NCBI GenBank assembly: GCA_019722365.1
Contig: JADFUC010000586.1
Location: 868,001-932,000 of the forward strand
Direction of reading: 5' to 3'
Source: Lithospermum erythrorhizon
Lineage: Eukaryota > Streptophyta > Magnoliopsida > Boraginales > Boraginaceae
DNA length: 64,000 nucleotides
Below the pieces are notes generated by a model. That model was not told the origin of the DNA, did not search any database, and saw nothing but the letters and a program-made list of their open reading frames with translations. Each line of letters starts with the position of its first letter. The stretch's first letter is position 1. Positions 12,798 to 24,043 of the stretch are shown here, in pieces. The position numbers and the translations under genes are program-made.

Positions 12798-15010
12798 TAT
12801 GGCTGAACCCCGTCTAGATCGATGCTAAATTTGGCGAAGGTGAAACCATGGCGGATTATTGAGACTATGACTTGCAAGATGGAGTAACCTCGGAAGATGC
12901 CTGCAGGTTGTAAGTCCACTTGCCCGAATGTCACCGCTAATTATAAACCTCATACTCGCAGCAACATAAGTTAGAGGCTGATATTAATAATGTGAAACTT
13001 CCAAAACGTCCTACAAATTACAAACCTCCTTAGAACCTCTTGTAACCTGATTTATGACTCATGCTGCCTAATCTTGGCCCAGGACGATAGATGTTATTGA
13101 CTTTGTGGATTCGCTGAAAAAGTTTCGGGTAAAAGAGAGAGATAGATGTTTGCATTGTTCTAATACTTATGCAAGCGATACTAATAAACATAGTCTTGGT
13201 GAGTTAAATAATCGTATTAAAGGTGTCCATTGACTCCATGAAATAAAGAAAATTGATGAAAATAAAGATAAGAATCAATAGGAAATTAATGATATACGTG
13301 CTAAAAGAAAGTCATGGATCGCGTTGATAGTTGTTGTTATAAAAAGGTAAGGGCCTTAATATTAAGAAACTTAGGGATTCTTTATCTCGTATGCATATTG
13401 TTGATGAGTTGTCATTTAATTTTGTTGAAGAGAAGGATTTAGGGAGTTTGTTAAGTATTAGAGCCTAGGTTTATCCTTCGCTTGTAGATATACTATTCTT
13501 TGTGATTGTTTAGTTGTATGAAAAGGAAAAGCTCGATTTGAAAAAATTGTTTAAAGATCGGAGGTTGTGGCTTAACTTACAGTGGGTGGACTTGATTAGT
13601 CTCAGTTGGTTTGTTGCTCATTATATTGATAGTTGGAAACTTAAGAAAAAATCTTGAATTTTTGTTTGATTGAAAGTCATAAGAGGGAAATGATAGGGAA
13701 GATTGTTGAGACTTGTTTGAATGGATGGGGTTTGATAAAATTTTGACAATGATTACGGATAGTACATCTTGAATAGTGAACTTTAGACTACTTGAAACAA
13801 GGTAATTGGAGGGGAGGAGGTTGTAAAAATAAATACTTGCGTATTAGATGTCTTTGCTCGTATTACTAACCTAATTGTTAAAGAAGGTTTGAAGAAGCAA
13901 TCACTTTCAATTTTGAAGATTAGATGTGTTATGAAGTTTGTGAGAATTAAATGCCACGAAGAGGTAAATTGTTTCAGATGTTTCCTTAAGAAATTGAGTG
14001 TAAGAAGGGGTTTGTCTTGATGTCGAGACCCGATGGAATTCGACATACTTGATGCTTGAAACAGCAGTTAAGTATCAAAAAGCTTTCAATAGGTTGAGGA
14101 GGGAGGATGCTGGTTATTGTAATTATTTCAAAAACTTTGAAGAAAAAAATGTGTCTCTTGATGGACCTCCTGATAATGATGATTGGGTAAAGGCTGAAGC
14201 ATTTGTCAAGTTTCTAGGTTTGTTTTATGAGTCTACTTTAGCATTTTCTGGTTGTAATTTTGTCACATCTTCCTCTTTCTTTAGACAAATTGTTATGATG
14301 TGTGTGACAATAAGAAAATTGCAAAGTAGTGATGATCTTGTTTTGAAGAAGATGGCTGACAATATGAAAGCTAAATTTGACAAGTATTGGGTTAATGCTA
14401 GTGTTAAGAACAATCTGGTGCTTATGGGAGTTGTCTTTGATCCTAGATATAAGTTTAAGTACCTCAATTTTTGCTTCAAAAAGTTATATGGTGAGCGTGC
14501 TATTGGAAGGATCAATGAAGAGGGTAGACTCATGGTTGACACAATCAAATTGGAATTAGAAGTATTGTATCGAGAATATATGGATCGATGTCGTAAAGAA
14601 GTCAATGCAATTCTAATTACAATGTTGTCCCGATGAAGAGATCGTCGAGAATTGGGAAGAGATGGATTATGAATTTCAAATGGAGTTAGATGTGGAGAGG
14701 GAATCCTTGAAAGCAAATGAGAATTATTTCAATATTTAGAGTGAACCTTGTGAGTTGGAGATTTGAACGTTATAGAATGGTGGAAAATAAATTACACAAG
14801 ATTTCACATTTTTTTCTAAAATTGCTAGAGATGTTTTAAATTTATCGGTTCGGCGATTCTTACGAATAAGCGTTTAACTACATGAGAGTAGAGGTTTGAA
14901 TGAGTATAGAAGTTAACGGCTTAGAATACGGTAAAATCTTGTTTGTGCTCAAATTAGTTAAAAGCGAAAGGATGCACGGATGGATTTATTCTGTGAAAGA
15001 TGTTGAAAGT
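12798..15010 (+). pseudogene. hAT transposase pseudogene (RICESLEEPER-like, BED zinc finger)
   Basis: The coding remnants run in order, with frame changes and stops. (a) 13083-13230 is a BED-type zinc finger: RCLHCSNTYA with a downstream KHSLGELNNRIKGVH. (b) 14005-14045 reads VCLDVETRWNSTYLML, the signature of the hAT core. (c) 14049-14636 is an open 195-codon stretch continuing the core (YQKAFNRL, then VVFDPRYKF), corresponding to the domain of unknown function common in plant hAT transposases. (d) 14762-15010 shows EWWK, KIARDVL and SERMHGWIYSV, a decayed dimerisation region. A possible ATG sits at 12798. Several stops and frameshifts make activity very unlikely. Such proteins normally cut and paste their own element. 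Confidence 0.82.
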
Positions 15011-15902
15011 ATAGAGAAAATTTCGTATGATATGTTGTATTTTTTTCTTTACATGTTTATCGTGTTTTTATTTCTTTTCTTTACGTGTTTATATTTAAAC
15101 TACAATATATCTATTTTTATTTTTGTAGAGGTGAATTATATATTGGGCTTGATGAGAATTGTCTTACGGATGTATTGATTTATTTAAATCGTTTCTTTAT
15201 GTTTGGACATTTGAAGCTTTATTATTCTTTCTTTGTTTTTGGACATTTGAGCTTTATTATTATTCTTTGTTTTTGGGCCATTTGAACTTTATTATTACTC
15301 TTGTTTTTGGACATTTGAACTTATTATTATTATTATTCTTGTATTTTGGACGTTTGAACTTCATTTTGTTGTGTTGGTCTTTAAATTGATTGGGTTTGAA
15401 TGTTGTTATTGGTTTAAATATGATACAGTAATTTTGTTGGTTGTAAAATTAATTGGAAGTCAAAATATAAATTAAAATTTAGCAAAACAAGTATAAACTA
15501 TCGGTAATGAAGCGTACAACAGTAAAAATACATGGCTTAAGCTCAGAAGCCAGATCGAAACTAAAAAAAGCAGAAAAGCTAACTCTGGTTTCTTGTATTT
15601 AAAATCGGTCAGATCGACCCCTATTATTGGAGATGGTCTTAAAACTTAGCCAAAAAACTCAATTCGACTACATCTTTAATTGACATTCAAATAAATTTAT
15701 TTATATTCGAAAAAAACTGAATAATTAACTAATGTCTATCCCATCCAATTATCCTATCAACTGGTTCAGTTCCCATTTCTCATTACCGCATTAATATATC
15801 AGCATTTTTAGCTACTCTAAGACCATTTGTTTCTTCAATTATCTCTCATCTCAATCTAAGAACTCTGCTTTTGATTTTCTTAGCAGTTAACTAATTCATA
15901 CA

Positions 15903-16390
15903 AGGGGGTTTAGTTGGTATTTTTTTTTAATCTCTTGTTTAAGGGTTTTAGTTGGTATTTTATTTTGATTTTTTTTGGGTTTTTTTAAAAAAAAGATTAG
16001 AGACAAAAGAAAATATTTTTAATTTGGGCATAAGGGTTTTAGTTGGTATTTTATTATGAGTTTTTTTGTCTCTTTTATTTCCAGAATATTTAAGAAAAAG
16101 GAAGAATTTTTAATCTGGGGATAATATTTATGTTGGTATTTTATTGTGAATTGTAATTTTCTCTTTTATTTTCTTAATATTTAAGAAAAAGGAAAAAAAT
16201 TTAATTTGAGGAAAAGGGTTTTAGTTGGTATATTATTGTGAGTTTTAATTTTTCCTTTTATTTTCTGAATATATTTGATTAAAAAGGAAGCATTTTTAGT
16301 TTGGTTTTTATTTTTATTTTTTATTTCCTGAATATTTGAGAAAAAGGAAGGATTTTTAGTTTAAGAAAAAGGGAAGATTTTTATATTGGG
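15903..16390 (+). repeat. Imperfect tandem repeats directly upstream of the STRAP-like gene
   Basis: The core AGGGTTTTAGTTGGTATTTT recurs at about 15905, 15942, 16032, 16125 and 16206. Between the later copies the shared tail runs CTCTTTTATTTTCTGAATAT, then a purine-rich stretch (AAGAAAAAGGAAG). The period is about 86-91 bp for the later copies and shorter for the first. The array ends within about 15-100 bp of the start codon, so it lies in the promoter or 5' leader. Confidence 0.75.
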
Positions 16391-16401
16391 GTTTTGATAA
16401 A

Positions 16402-19400
16402 ATGGAAGTGAAAATGGAGAAGAAGAGAGTAGCAGTGCCATTGGTATGTCATGGACATTCAAGGCCTGTTGTTGATTTGTGCTATAGTCCTGTAACCCCA
16501 GATGGGTTTTTCCTTATTAGTGCTAGTAAAGGTACCCTTAATTTGAAAATTCGGTATTGATATCGATGTTTTGTGGAGGCTTTTATTTTCAATGTTTTTG
16601 TTTGTTTTGGTATGTTGTATGTAGATGTAAATATGTAATAAACAATGGTGATCTAGAGGTGAATTTAATATAGAGATAGAAACTTCCATATAGCGGAAGG
16701 GATGAGCCGACATATTGATGATTGGAGACGTCGTATTCATATAGCCAACGCTACTTAGTGGGATAAGGCTTGGTTTGGTTTATAGAAACATTCTGATTGA
16801 ATATTTGATGATGAAATTTTCTTGAGTCTGGGTTCTTTCACTATTTTATATGATTTTTTATTTTAATTCATGAAGAATGATTCGTGTAGTTCTCTTGGAA
16901 CTTTATTGAAAATTCTACTATAGAAGTTTATCATGTGTATGTGATTGTGCCTTGTGATTCGTGAATAAGGGAAAATGGGAGCTTTGGATGAAATTCTGTT
17001 CTTGTAGAATCATGTCCTTTTTTTATATAACAATACAATGGAAGGAATGAAATTATAAGTTCTGGAAGGAGTTCTTCTTACGAGTACTATTTACCCTGAA
17101 TTTTCTTTTTGCATATGGGATTTTCACACATAGCTTTGATGTTGTCTCTAACTTTGATAAAAATATAATCCTTTGCTTCCAAATGCTTAGTTTTTGCTTG
17201 CATTGCTAGGGTAGTCCAACTCTTATCAGTTATCAGGATTCAGGAGTTATCAGATCATTCAGATGTTGCATGCCGAGAAAAGGAAATTTGGCTTTCAATA
17301 AAGATCTCTATTCATTCTCTTCTCATTTTTTGCTTGAACCATGTGACAGTTTTACATGTCTACAATGCAGCCTGGCATTCCATGAAACAAGTTTATGTTG
17401 TTTCATAACTGAACACTGTGAAATGATGAAATCGCTTAGGACATTTGATGCTCTGTCTGTTGTATAAACAGGCTGTTTAAAGAGGTTCTTCGTATATGTA
17501 CTTTCTGTCTAATCATTGTATCCTCTCTTTGCTGGTGCAGATTCCAGTCCCATGCTCAGAAATGGTGAGAGTGGAGACTGGATTGGAACATTTGAAGGTC
17601 ATAAGGGTGCGGTTTGGAGTTGTTGTTTGGATACAAATGCTTTGCGTGCTGCATCTGGTTCTGCTGACTTCACAGCGTATGTAGCCATCTTTACTTATCC
17701 AAGTGTGAAACTAACATTCAGCAGAAATATATATTTTGTTGTTATACTTCGTAATTGTTTCTGTACTTTCATGAGCTTCATGTTAGTGCTTACGTATCTG
17801 CATTAGGTAATAAGAACATGTTCAAGACATGTTTATAGTAAGTTTTAATGTGAGAATTAACTAATTTCATCTTATAGTTGTTCAAAATTTGAGAATGTTA
17901 GTGATCAGTATATCCATGTATAGTCCTCACCTGTGATGTCAGATGCATCTGATGGTTTATTTTTTTGAACACCACTATTTCTTCTATGCTTCTCATTGCT
18001 ATGGTTGTATCGGATGCAGCTACCTTCTCATTGATATGTGACCATAATACAGGAAACTGTGGGATGCAATTGCGGGAAAAGAATTACACTCTTTTCAGCA
18101 CAAACACATTGTTAGAGCCTGTGCTTTCTCTGAGGTACGCCATTTGACCTACAGCCTGCACTGCATTTTCTTTGTTTGGCTACTGAAATTCTACGTTATA
18201 ATCTTCTATATGGACGTGGACAAGTAGGACACTCAATTTCTTCTAACTGGAGGAGTAGAGAAAGTTCTTCGTATATATGACTTGAATCGTCCTGATGCAC
18301 CCCCTAGAGAAGTTGATAAATCTCCAGGCTCAGTGCGGACAGTTGCATGGCTTCACAGCGATCAGACAATATTAAGTTCCTGTACTGAAATGGGAGGAGT
18401 AAGGTATGGGGTATGCCTGCTGCTAGCTACATTTTTCCTGTATGGTTTTATTTAAAGATCTGAAGTAGTGATATTCTGTTTTTCTTCCAATTTGATCAAT
18501 GGTAATGTGAAAAGTTGTTATTTTGATATTCATGTCCTTTATCATTTGACTCTAGACTACCATTTTCATCTCCTTTATTCTAAGGGTGTGTGGGATCCAG
18601 TGATTGATTATATTGTATTTGGGCCGGGTATTGAGTTCGAGTCTCGCAGGGGTGTAAGGGGAGGGGCGATTGAAAAATATAATATAAAACCTCCAGGCTT
18701 TTAGCTCATGCACCACTCAATTATCTCTTTCTAGTTTTAGTTACTCTTTATGTGATGATAAGAATGGTTTGGATGTCCAAGTCACTTCAATTACATCAAC
18801 AATAAATTCTAATCTGTTATTAATATAGACATCATATGCCAGTGGAACGTTTTATTTCCATACAAGATCCTGAACCTTCTCCCAATGATCTTCATTATAG
18901 AAAGTAGCATTATCATGTTCATATTTATTAATGCTTGCCAACCATCAATCGACGAACACTTGCCTGGTACTTATCAGGTTATGGGATGTGAGGACAGGCT
19001 CAGTAGTCCGTACCTTAGAGACGAGATCACCTGTTACTAGTACGGAAGTGAGTCCAGATGGACGATACATTACAACTGCTGATGGGTTCAGCGTCAAATT
19101 CTGGGATGCAAACCAGTAAGTTGTATACCTGACTTTTACTTCAGGATGGGTCAGTTTTATGTATTGATCTGCCAATATCTGTCTGCTTTTCAGTTATGGG
19201 CTAGTGAAGAGCTACAACATGCCATGTACTGTAGAATCGGTATCTCTGGAACCTAATTATGGCTGCAAGTTTGTAGCTGGGGGAGAAGATATGTGGGTTC
19301 GTGTATTTGACTTCCATACTGGCGAAGAGATTGGTATGCATTTTGTAGTAGAATTAAATACTTGCATTCAGTTAAATAACTCAAGCTTGAAGCTCTAAAA

Positions 19401-20055
19401 GATAATTTCACAGATGGCATTTTTTGGAATGGTAAAAGTTGTATAGTTTGTTAGCTGGCTGAATGAACATTGTTGCCAACCAACCTAACTGATGAGATTG
19501 TTTCACTTCTCCATATAGTTTAAGATTTCCACTGTCCAAATTTGTAGTCTTCCGCATTTATTTTCACAAGCTTCTAGTTTTTTTTGTTAATTAGCAATGA
19601 ATTTTTGTGCGGAAACCACGCCTGCAAATTGAGCAGGATATAATCCTCTTAGAGGATTTGAACCTGTGACCTCTTCTAAGGTCCAGGAAGATACTATTGG
19701 GCTAGATGCCTTTGGTTTCACAAGCTTCTAGTTGAAGACACATTTCGTGCTTTATGACCTAAGCTAGTAATGCTTACTTATTTTCACTTATGCAGCTTGT
19801 AACAAGGGCCATCATGGTCCTGTGCATTGTGTTCGTTTCGCGCCAACTGGTGAATCCTATGCTTCGGGATCTGAAGATGGAACTATCCGAATATGGCAGA
19901 CAGGATCACTTACTAATGATGACAATGAGGTTGTTGCAGCCAATGGGTTTCTGGGGAAGTTGAAGGTTACTGCAGATGAGGTTGCTAGCAAAATCGAGGG
20001 TTTTCATGTAAGTGGGGATGGGAAGATAAGGGACAAGGATGATCTCTGGGATTGA
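16402..20055 (+). CDS. WD40-repeat protein, STRAP (serine-threonine kinase receptor-associated protein) homologue
   Basis: Exons: 16402-16531, 17541-17676, 18053-18134, 18228-18403, 18978-19115, 19194-19333 and 19796-20055. All junctions are GT-AG and the frame is continuous over 353 codons. WD repeats cover nearly the whole chain: [114 protein letters not shown]. This is a seven-bladed propeller of the STRAP/UNRIP family. Animal STRAP acts in TGF-beta signalling and in the SMN complex; the plant role is less defined, so a scaffold role is inferred. The first ATG was chosen. The family usually begins MEKK, so Met5 (16414) is an equally good start. Intron 4 may hold a SINE-like piece and intron 6 holds a clear SINE. 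Confidence 0.95.
18590..18704 (+). mobile_element. Possible SINE fragment in intron 4 of the STRAP-like gene
   Basis: GGGATCCAGTGATTG resembles a Pol III A box. TTGAGTTCGAGTCTCGC, about 40 bp downstream, matches a B box. No target duplication was identified, so this is a tentative call. Confidence 0.35.
19580..19715 (-). mobile_element. tRNA-derived SINE in intron 6 of the STRAP-like gene
   Basis: On the minus strand an A-box-like TCTAGCCCAATAGTA is followed by a B box, GGTTCAAATCC. The opposite end carries a T run on the plus strand, i.e. an A-rich tail on the minus strand. The 136-bp insert is bounded by a perfect 18-bp direct repeat, TTTCACAAGCTTCTAGTT, at 19562-19579 and 19716-19733. This target-site duplication marks retroposition by target-primed reverse transcription and suggests a fairly recent insertion. 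Confidence 0.88.
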
Positions 20056-20090
20056 TATTTCCCAGGTTCCCATTGTCATTTTCCCTTTGC

Positions 20091-20220
20091 TCTCCATATG
20101 AACTCCATTGGCATTTTGCCTTTGCATATGATGTCTCCATATGAACTCCATTGGCTGTTTGCCTTTGCATATGATGTCTCCATATGAACTCCATTGGCAT
20201 TTTGCCTTTGCATGTGATGT
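20091..20220 (+). repeat. 43-bp tandem repeat just after the STRAP-like stop codon
   Basis: Three copies, starting at 20091, 20134 and 20177, share TCTCCATATGAACTCCATTG and then TTTGCCTTTGCATATGATG. The period is exactly 43 bp. A partial related stretch precedes them (CATTGTCATTTTCCCTTTGC at 20071). The array starts 36 bp after the TGA, so it most likely lies in the 3' UTR. Confidence 0.9.
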
Positions 20221-21440
20221 CTTTTGTCTTCATGTCAAAGACTCCAAAATTGAACGCATCAATTGAATTAGTTATTGGAGTTGGATTAATTTAAATTGGA
20301 GGAAGTATGACCCTATTTACATCAACTAGTCTCTAACTTAACAATGTCTCTTATCATCCGTAAGTACACGTATAAAATTAAAATGCGTGTACATATCTCT
20401 GCGTAAAAAATCGGTTTAAATTATTTAAATGAATTATACTTAAACAAACTTCGTTTTTATAATGTTCTGTATAAAATGCCTAAAAAATACGTATGAACTT
20501 TATTTTGGAGTAAGAAAATATCACTAAATCCTTGAGTAAATTATACTAGAAAAAACTCTGTTATTTTTTTCAAAATCATTTATCTGAATTTTGAAATTGC
20601 AGAAATAAAGAAGAGAAATAAGGTAACTCATGAAATGTTAGGTAGATTTGTCTATGGTAGTATTTATGATGAATACGATAGCAATAGAGAATTAGAAGCT
20701 CGAGATTTGGGGTCGATAAATATGAATAATTTCTCAGAATTATCAAATTATGTTGATACATCTATTGATGGAGATGAGTGAAGAGCATGTGGATCTCAAA
20801 TACAATTTTGAGGAATATATTTCACATTTAGATGATGATAGTTATTTAGTAGATGGATAATTTTAAACTTTATGATGATGTTTTTAATTGCGAACATAAA
20901 ATTCATTATATCGTTTAAATAAATTATTTTAAATAGGTATTTATTATATAATTTGAGCAAATAATCAAAAATCTTACTATTTTTCTAAAATTCTATGAGA
21001 AATGGTTGTTTATATATATACAAATAAATGTAAAAATATAAGGATTATATTTCGCATTTTTTGATTAAAATCTTTTAAAAAGTAATACGTTTTATACTAC
21101 CTTTAGAAAAAACGCGTTTCATACGATTTTTAAATAAAATTTTTCCTTTTCACTTAATTTTAACATGTATCAGAATTATACGTGCGATAAGTACTTGGTA
21201 TTTTTTTCTGTCGTATTTTACTAGCATGAAACATCACTAAATAATGGGAGGATGGCAACAAATTGTAAATGGAGGGAGTATATTTTTATAATATAACAAA
21301 ATATTGGAAGGATCGATTTGTAAACATCTTTCTTGTTATTATAGGGGTTAGATTGTGTACTATCTAATCCCTCCTATACTGTTTAGACGGGATAAATGTA
21401 CTCAGTTATAGATGAATTTCTATGAGATCTTGTGAGTTGT
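20221..21440. other. Intergenic, AT-rich, MITE debris
   Basis: No gene is seen. MITE-type ends occur at about 20296 (GGAGGAAGTATGACC) and 21268 (AAATGGAGGGAGTATA). Small open frames here have no family resemblance and no splice context. Confidence 0.4.
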
Positions 21441-21550
21441 GAGCTTCACCCCAACTTCAAAGATGCTTTAACTTGACACATTTTTTTGTCTCTCTTGTTT
21501 CTACACTTTACAACAAAATTATGAGTTTGCCTTTCTCAAGTTCCTATGTA

Positions 21551-21556
21551 TATAAA
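21551..21556 (+). promoter_or_regulatory. TATA box of small acidic protein gene 1
   Basis: TATAAA in the context GTATATAAACACATG. It lies 61 bp upstream of the ATG at 21612, exactly the spacing in the paralogue (26053 to 26114). Flanking sequence is also shared between the two copies. Confidence 0.7.
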
Positions 21557-21773
21557 CACATGTAGCCACTTCAATTGACTCAACTTCCATGCATACTCCA
21601 CACTCATCCACATGCCCATCCTAAAACAACCAAGATATTCCCCATTTCTACCCTTATTTAAGCTCTCTAGATATGGCTTCCATCTTTCACCAATCAAACC
21701 AACATTGCCCAACAAGCTTCCAAGAGAATATATAGATTACCTCTTTGATCTCAAGTATCATTTCCCTCTAAAA

Positions 21774-21902
21774 ATGTCTCCCATATCGAAGAAAGTTTGG
21801 TCAGGGATGAGGGTGCGCGTAGATGAAGATGGCGAGGATGAGTATGACTATGCTATTCCAGCATGCATGGAAGGCGATGACGACGTGGTGGTGTGGCTAT
21901 GA
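21774..21902 (+). CDS. Small acidic protein 1 (42 aa), paralogue of the 26266-26409 gene
   Basis: I do not recognise the family. The product starts MSPISKKVWSG. It has a basic N-terminal third, then an acidic stretch (VDEDGEDEYDYAIPAC) and DDDVVVWL at the end. The paralogue shares the Y-x-YA-x2-AC-x-E...DDD pattern, which supports real coding. The open frame extends upstream to an ATG at 21612 (96 aa). I prefer the inner ATG because the paralogue begins with the equivalent ATGTCTC, while its copy of the upstream ATG is out of frame. No signal peptide or transmembrane segment is seen in the short form. The 5' leader is unusually long (about 190 nt) with a conserved upstream ATG, hinting at translational control. 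Confidence 0.6.
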   Translation: MSPISKKVWSGMRVRVDEDGEDEYDYAIPACMEGDDDVVVWL

Positions 21903-22334
21903 TTCATACTCACTATTTGCGTGAATGCGTACATGCATGGAGGGCATGTAATCTCTGGCAATTCTTATGATTTTTTAGTTGTCAAATGCAAAAAGAAATT
22001 TATTTTTAAAATACTTCTCACTTTGAAATTTCAATGCAACATTTGATTGATTTTTCCTTTTAAGCCCCTATTTAATGTATGTGTAATAAAATATTCTAAT
22101 ACCAATACATTCATGTAATTGTTGTTTGATTCATTAATTGGGGATGTATATGTAAAATATTATTCATTATTAATTGATTCTTAATTGACGTGAAAATAGT
22201 TGAATGACAAGCCCAAAAAACCGGATCATTAGGCTGTTTGAGCATATGTTTCAGAATGGACTCTTTACTCGACCTATAAAAGTAGAAAATTAGTTACATT
22301 TTTAGTACTTTTTATTTGTTATTAGTAAAATATA
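21903..22334. other. Intergenic between small protein gene 1 and the inverted repeat copy 2
   Basis: AT-rich, with no gene seen. It presumably includes the 3' UTR of the small protein gene. Confidence 0.4.
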
Positions 22335-22689
22335 CATGCAACATTTATATTTTAAATATTTAAACTAAGATAATAGATAAGTGATTAATTATTTCACGTG
22401 GTTATAAATTATACTTTTGATTTATATTATAACTCATTTGCAATTCATAGTTATATGATCAATTTAATTTTAACAATATAATTTAATAATAGATTTAAAA
22501 ATTTAACTGCAATACCAATAACTTGATTTTCAGGTTTAATAAAATACTTACGTTATGTAATTTTGTTTATTATTAGAAAATATCCCACTTTTCACTTTTA
22601 AATAAAAATGCACCTTATGTTATTTTATTTATTGTTAGAAAACATGGTTTACCGATTGATTAGTAGTCTTTCTTTCAATCCCCTTGAAG

Positions 22690-22922
22690 ATTGTCCACTT
22701 TTTTTTATAGTTGTAACTTTTAATTTTGACCTTAAATATATTTGTTTGTGTTGTATAATATTTTTTTATAAAAAATATATCAATGGAAAGAATTTGAAAT
22801 ATATTTTCTTTGATATAGTTTTTATCAAGTATTATATAATACAAACAAAAATATCTACGGTCAAAGTTCAAGAGGTATAACAAAAAGTCAAAAGTGGACA
22901 ATCTTTGTGGGATGGAGGGAGT
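22690..22922. mobile_element. MITE, family 2 copy a
   Basis: The inverted ends are AGATTGTCCACTTTTTTTTA and AAAAGTGGACAATCTTTGTG, followed by GGATGGAGGGAGTAT. The interior (TATTTGTTTGTGTT, ATCAATGGAAAGAATTTGAA, ACAAACAAAA) is shared with the element at 25230-25450, so the two are family members. Confidence 0.7.
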
Positions 22923-23789
22923 ATAAATTATTCATAATTCTACTATTCAATTTTATTTTATGTATTCATTTTAACATATTTTAATTGATGATTGACTAAA
23001 TAATATAACATTTGCACAAAAGCGGAATAATACTCGAATATTTTATGAAATTCTCTGATTTTAGCCCGCATGAAAATAGTTAAAGGCCTGAATTAGATGT
23101 CATTCTTCGAATGTGAAATACTCAAATGAATTATATTGAATATCAATGGAATAGAATGACATATCTCTTTTAAGCTATACTCTTGTGCAAAATAATTTTT
23201 TAATAAAAGTTAGAGCCCGATAGTATATATGTAATTAATATTACTTGAGGTCCCGTTGCAACTTATAAATTTAATAAACGGGTGCTTATAAATGGTATAA
23301 TTGTATTTTCACACTTAAAATTCAAATAGAAGCATGTAACCATCTGCGCCAAACGGCATTGCATCGTCCCCATGTTAGTTAATGAAAAGAAATGTAATCT
23401 TAAATGCCTCTGTTTACATATAGGCATCTGATTAAATATCTTACTTATAGGATGATTGATGGTGTGTAAGCTTGTTGCTTCTGATATGTAATGTAACGCA
23501 AGATGAGACTTTATTCACGATATGGACACTTTTAAAACTTTGATATAATTAACAACTTTAATATATTAAAAGATCGCGAAGTCGTTCGAATAGAAGATGA
23601 AATTGTCGATTTGTACATAGAATGTTCATCAATAAAGTGGATTATATACCTATCATATACATATTCATGCATGCATTTTTTAGACCATAAGTCGATGAAT
23701 TATATTTCATATAGAGTGAAAACTAATATAGAATATTATTATTATGACAATATACTCCAATTTAGTTTACTAATTACTAATCAAATACT

Positions 23790-24043
23790 CCTGAATTTTT
23801 TTTAGTTGTCGTTTTAGACATTTGCACATGGATTAAGAAAAAGAAAAAGTAGTCAAAAAGTGCATTGAAAATGTAGAATGACAATCAATTGAAACAATAT
23901 CATTGGTTGATTGTTAATTTAAAGATAAAAAGTAGTCAAAAAGTACATTGAAAATGTAAAAATGCTATTTATTATGCTAAAACGAAAACTAAAAAAAAAA
24001 ATTTCTTTTGCTAAAATGTCAAGTAAAAAAAACGGAGGGAGTA
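23790..24043. mobile_element. MITE related to the intron-1 element at 10223
   Basis: It begins with CTCCTGAATTTTTTTTAGTT and ends with AAAAAAAACGGAGGGAGTAT. It contains CAATATCATTGGTTGATTG, the complement of a segment in the 10223-10470 element, so these are two copies in opposite orientation. Confidence 0.55.

Larger units (their letters stand above)
11761..15623 (+). mobile_element. hAT-superfamily DNA transposon, degenerate
   Basis: Left end TAGGGGTTTGG at 11761; right end GACCCCTA finishing at 15623, giving short inverted termini (TAGGGGT / ACCCCTA). The 8 bp before (GTATTGAA) and after (TTATTGGA) match at 6 of 8 positions, as expected for an old hAT 8-bp target-site duplication. The element is 3863 bp and encodes a broken transposase on the plus strand (separate entry). 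Subterminal sequence (CGGTCGGTTCAATCGGTCCG near 11794, and a related AAATCGGTCAGATCG near the right end) fits the repeated motifs often found next to hAT ends. Confidence 0.82.

Noticed and set aside
14225..14716. Open frame of 163 aa on the minus strand
   Set aside because: Antisense to the hAT transposase core, whose plus-strand translation carries the recognisable motifs.
22608..22880. Overlapping 90-aa and 88-aa open frames on opposite strands
   Set aside because: They come from a self-complementary MITE whose palindromic sequence opens similar frames on both strands.
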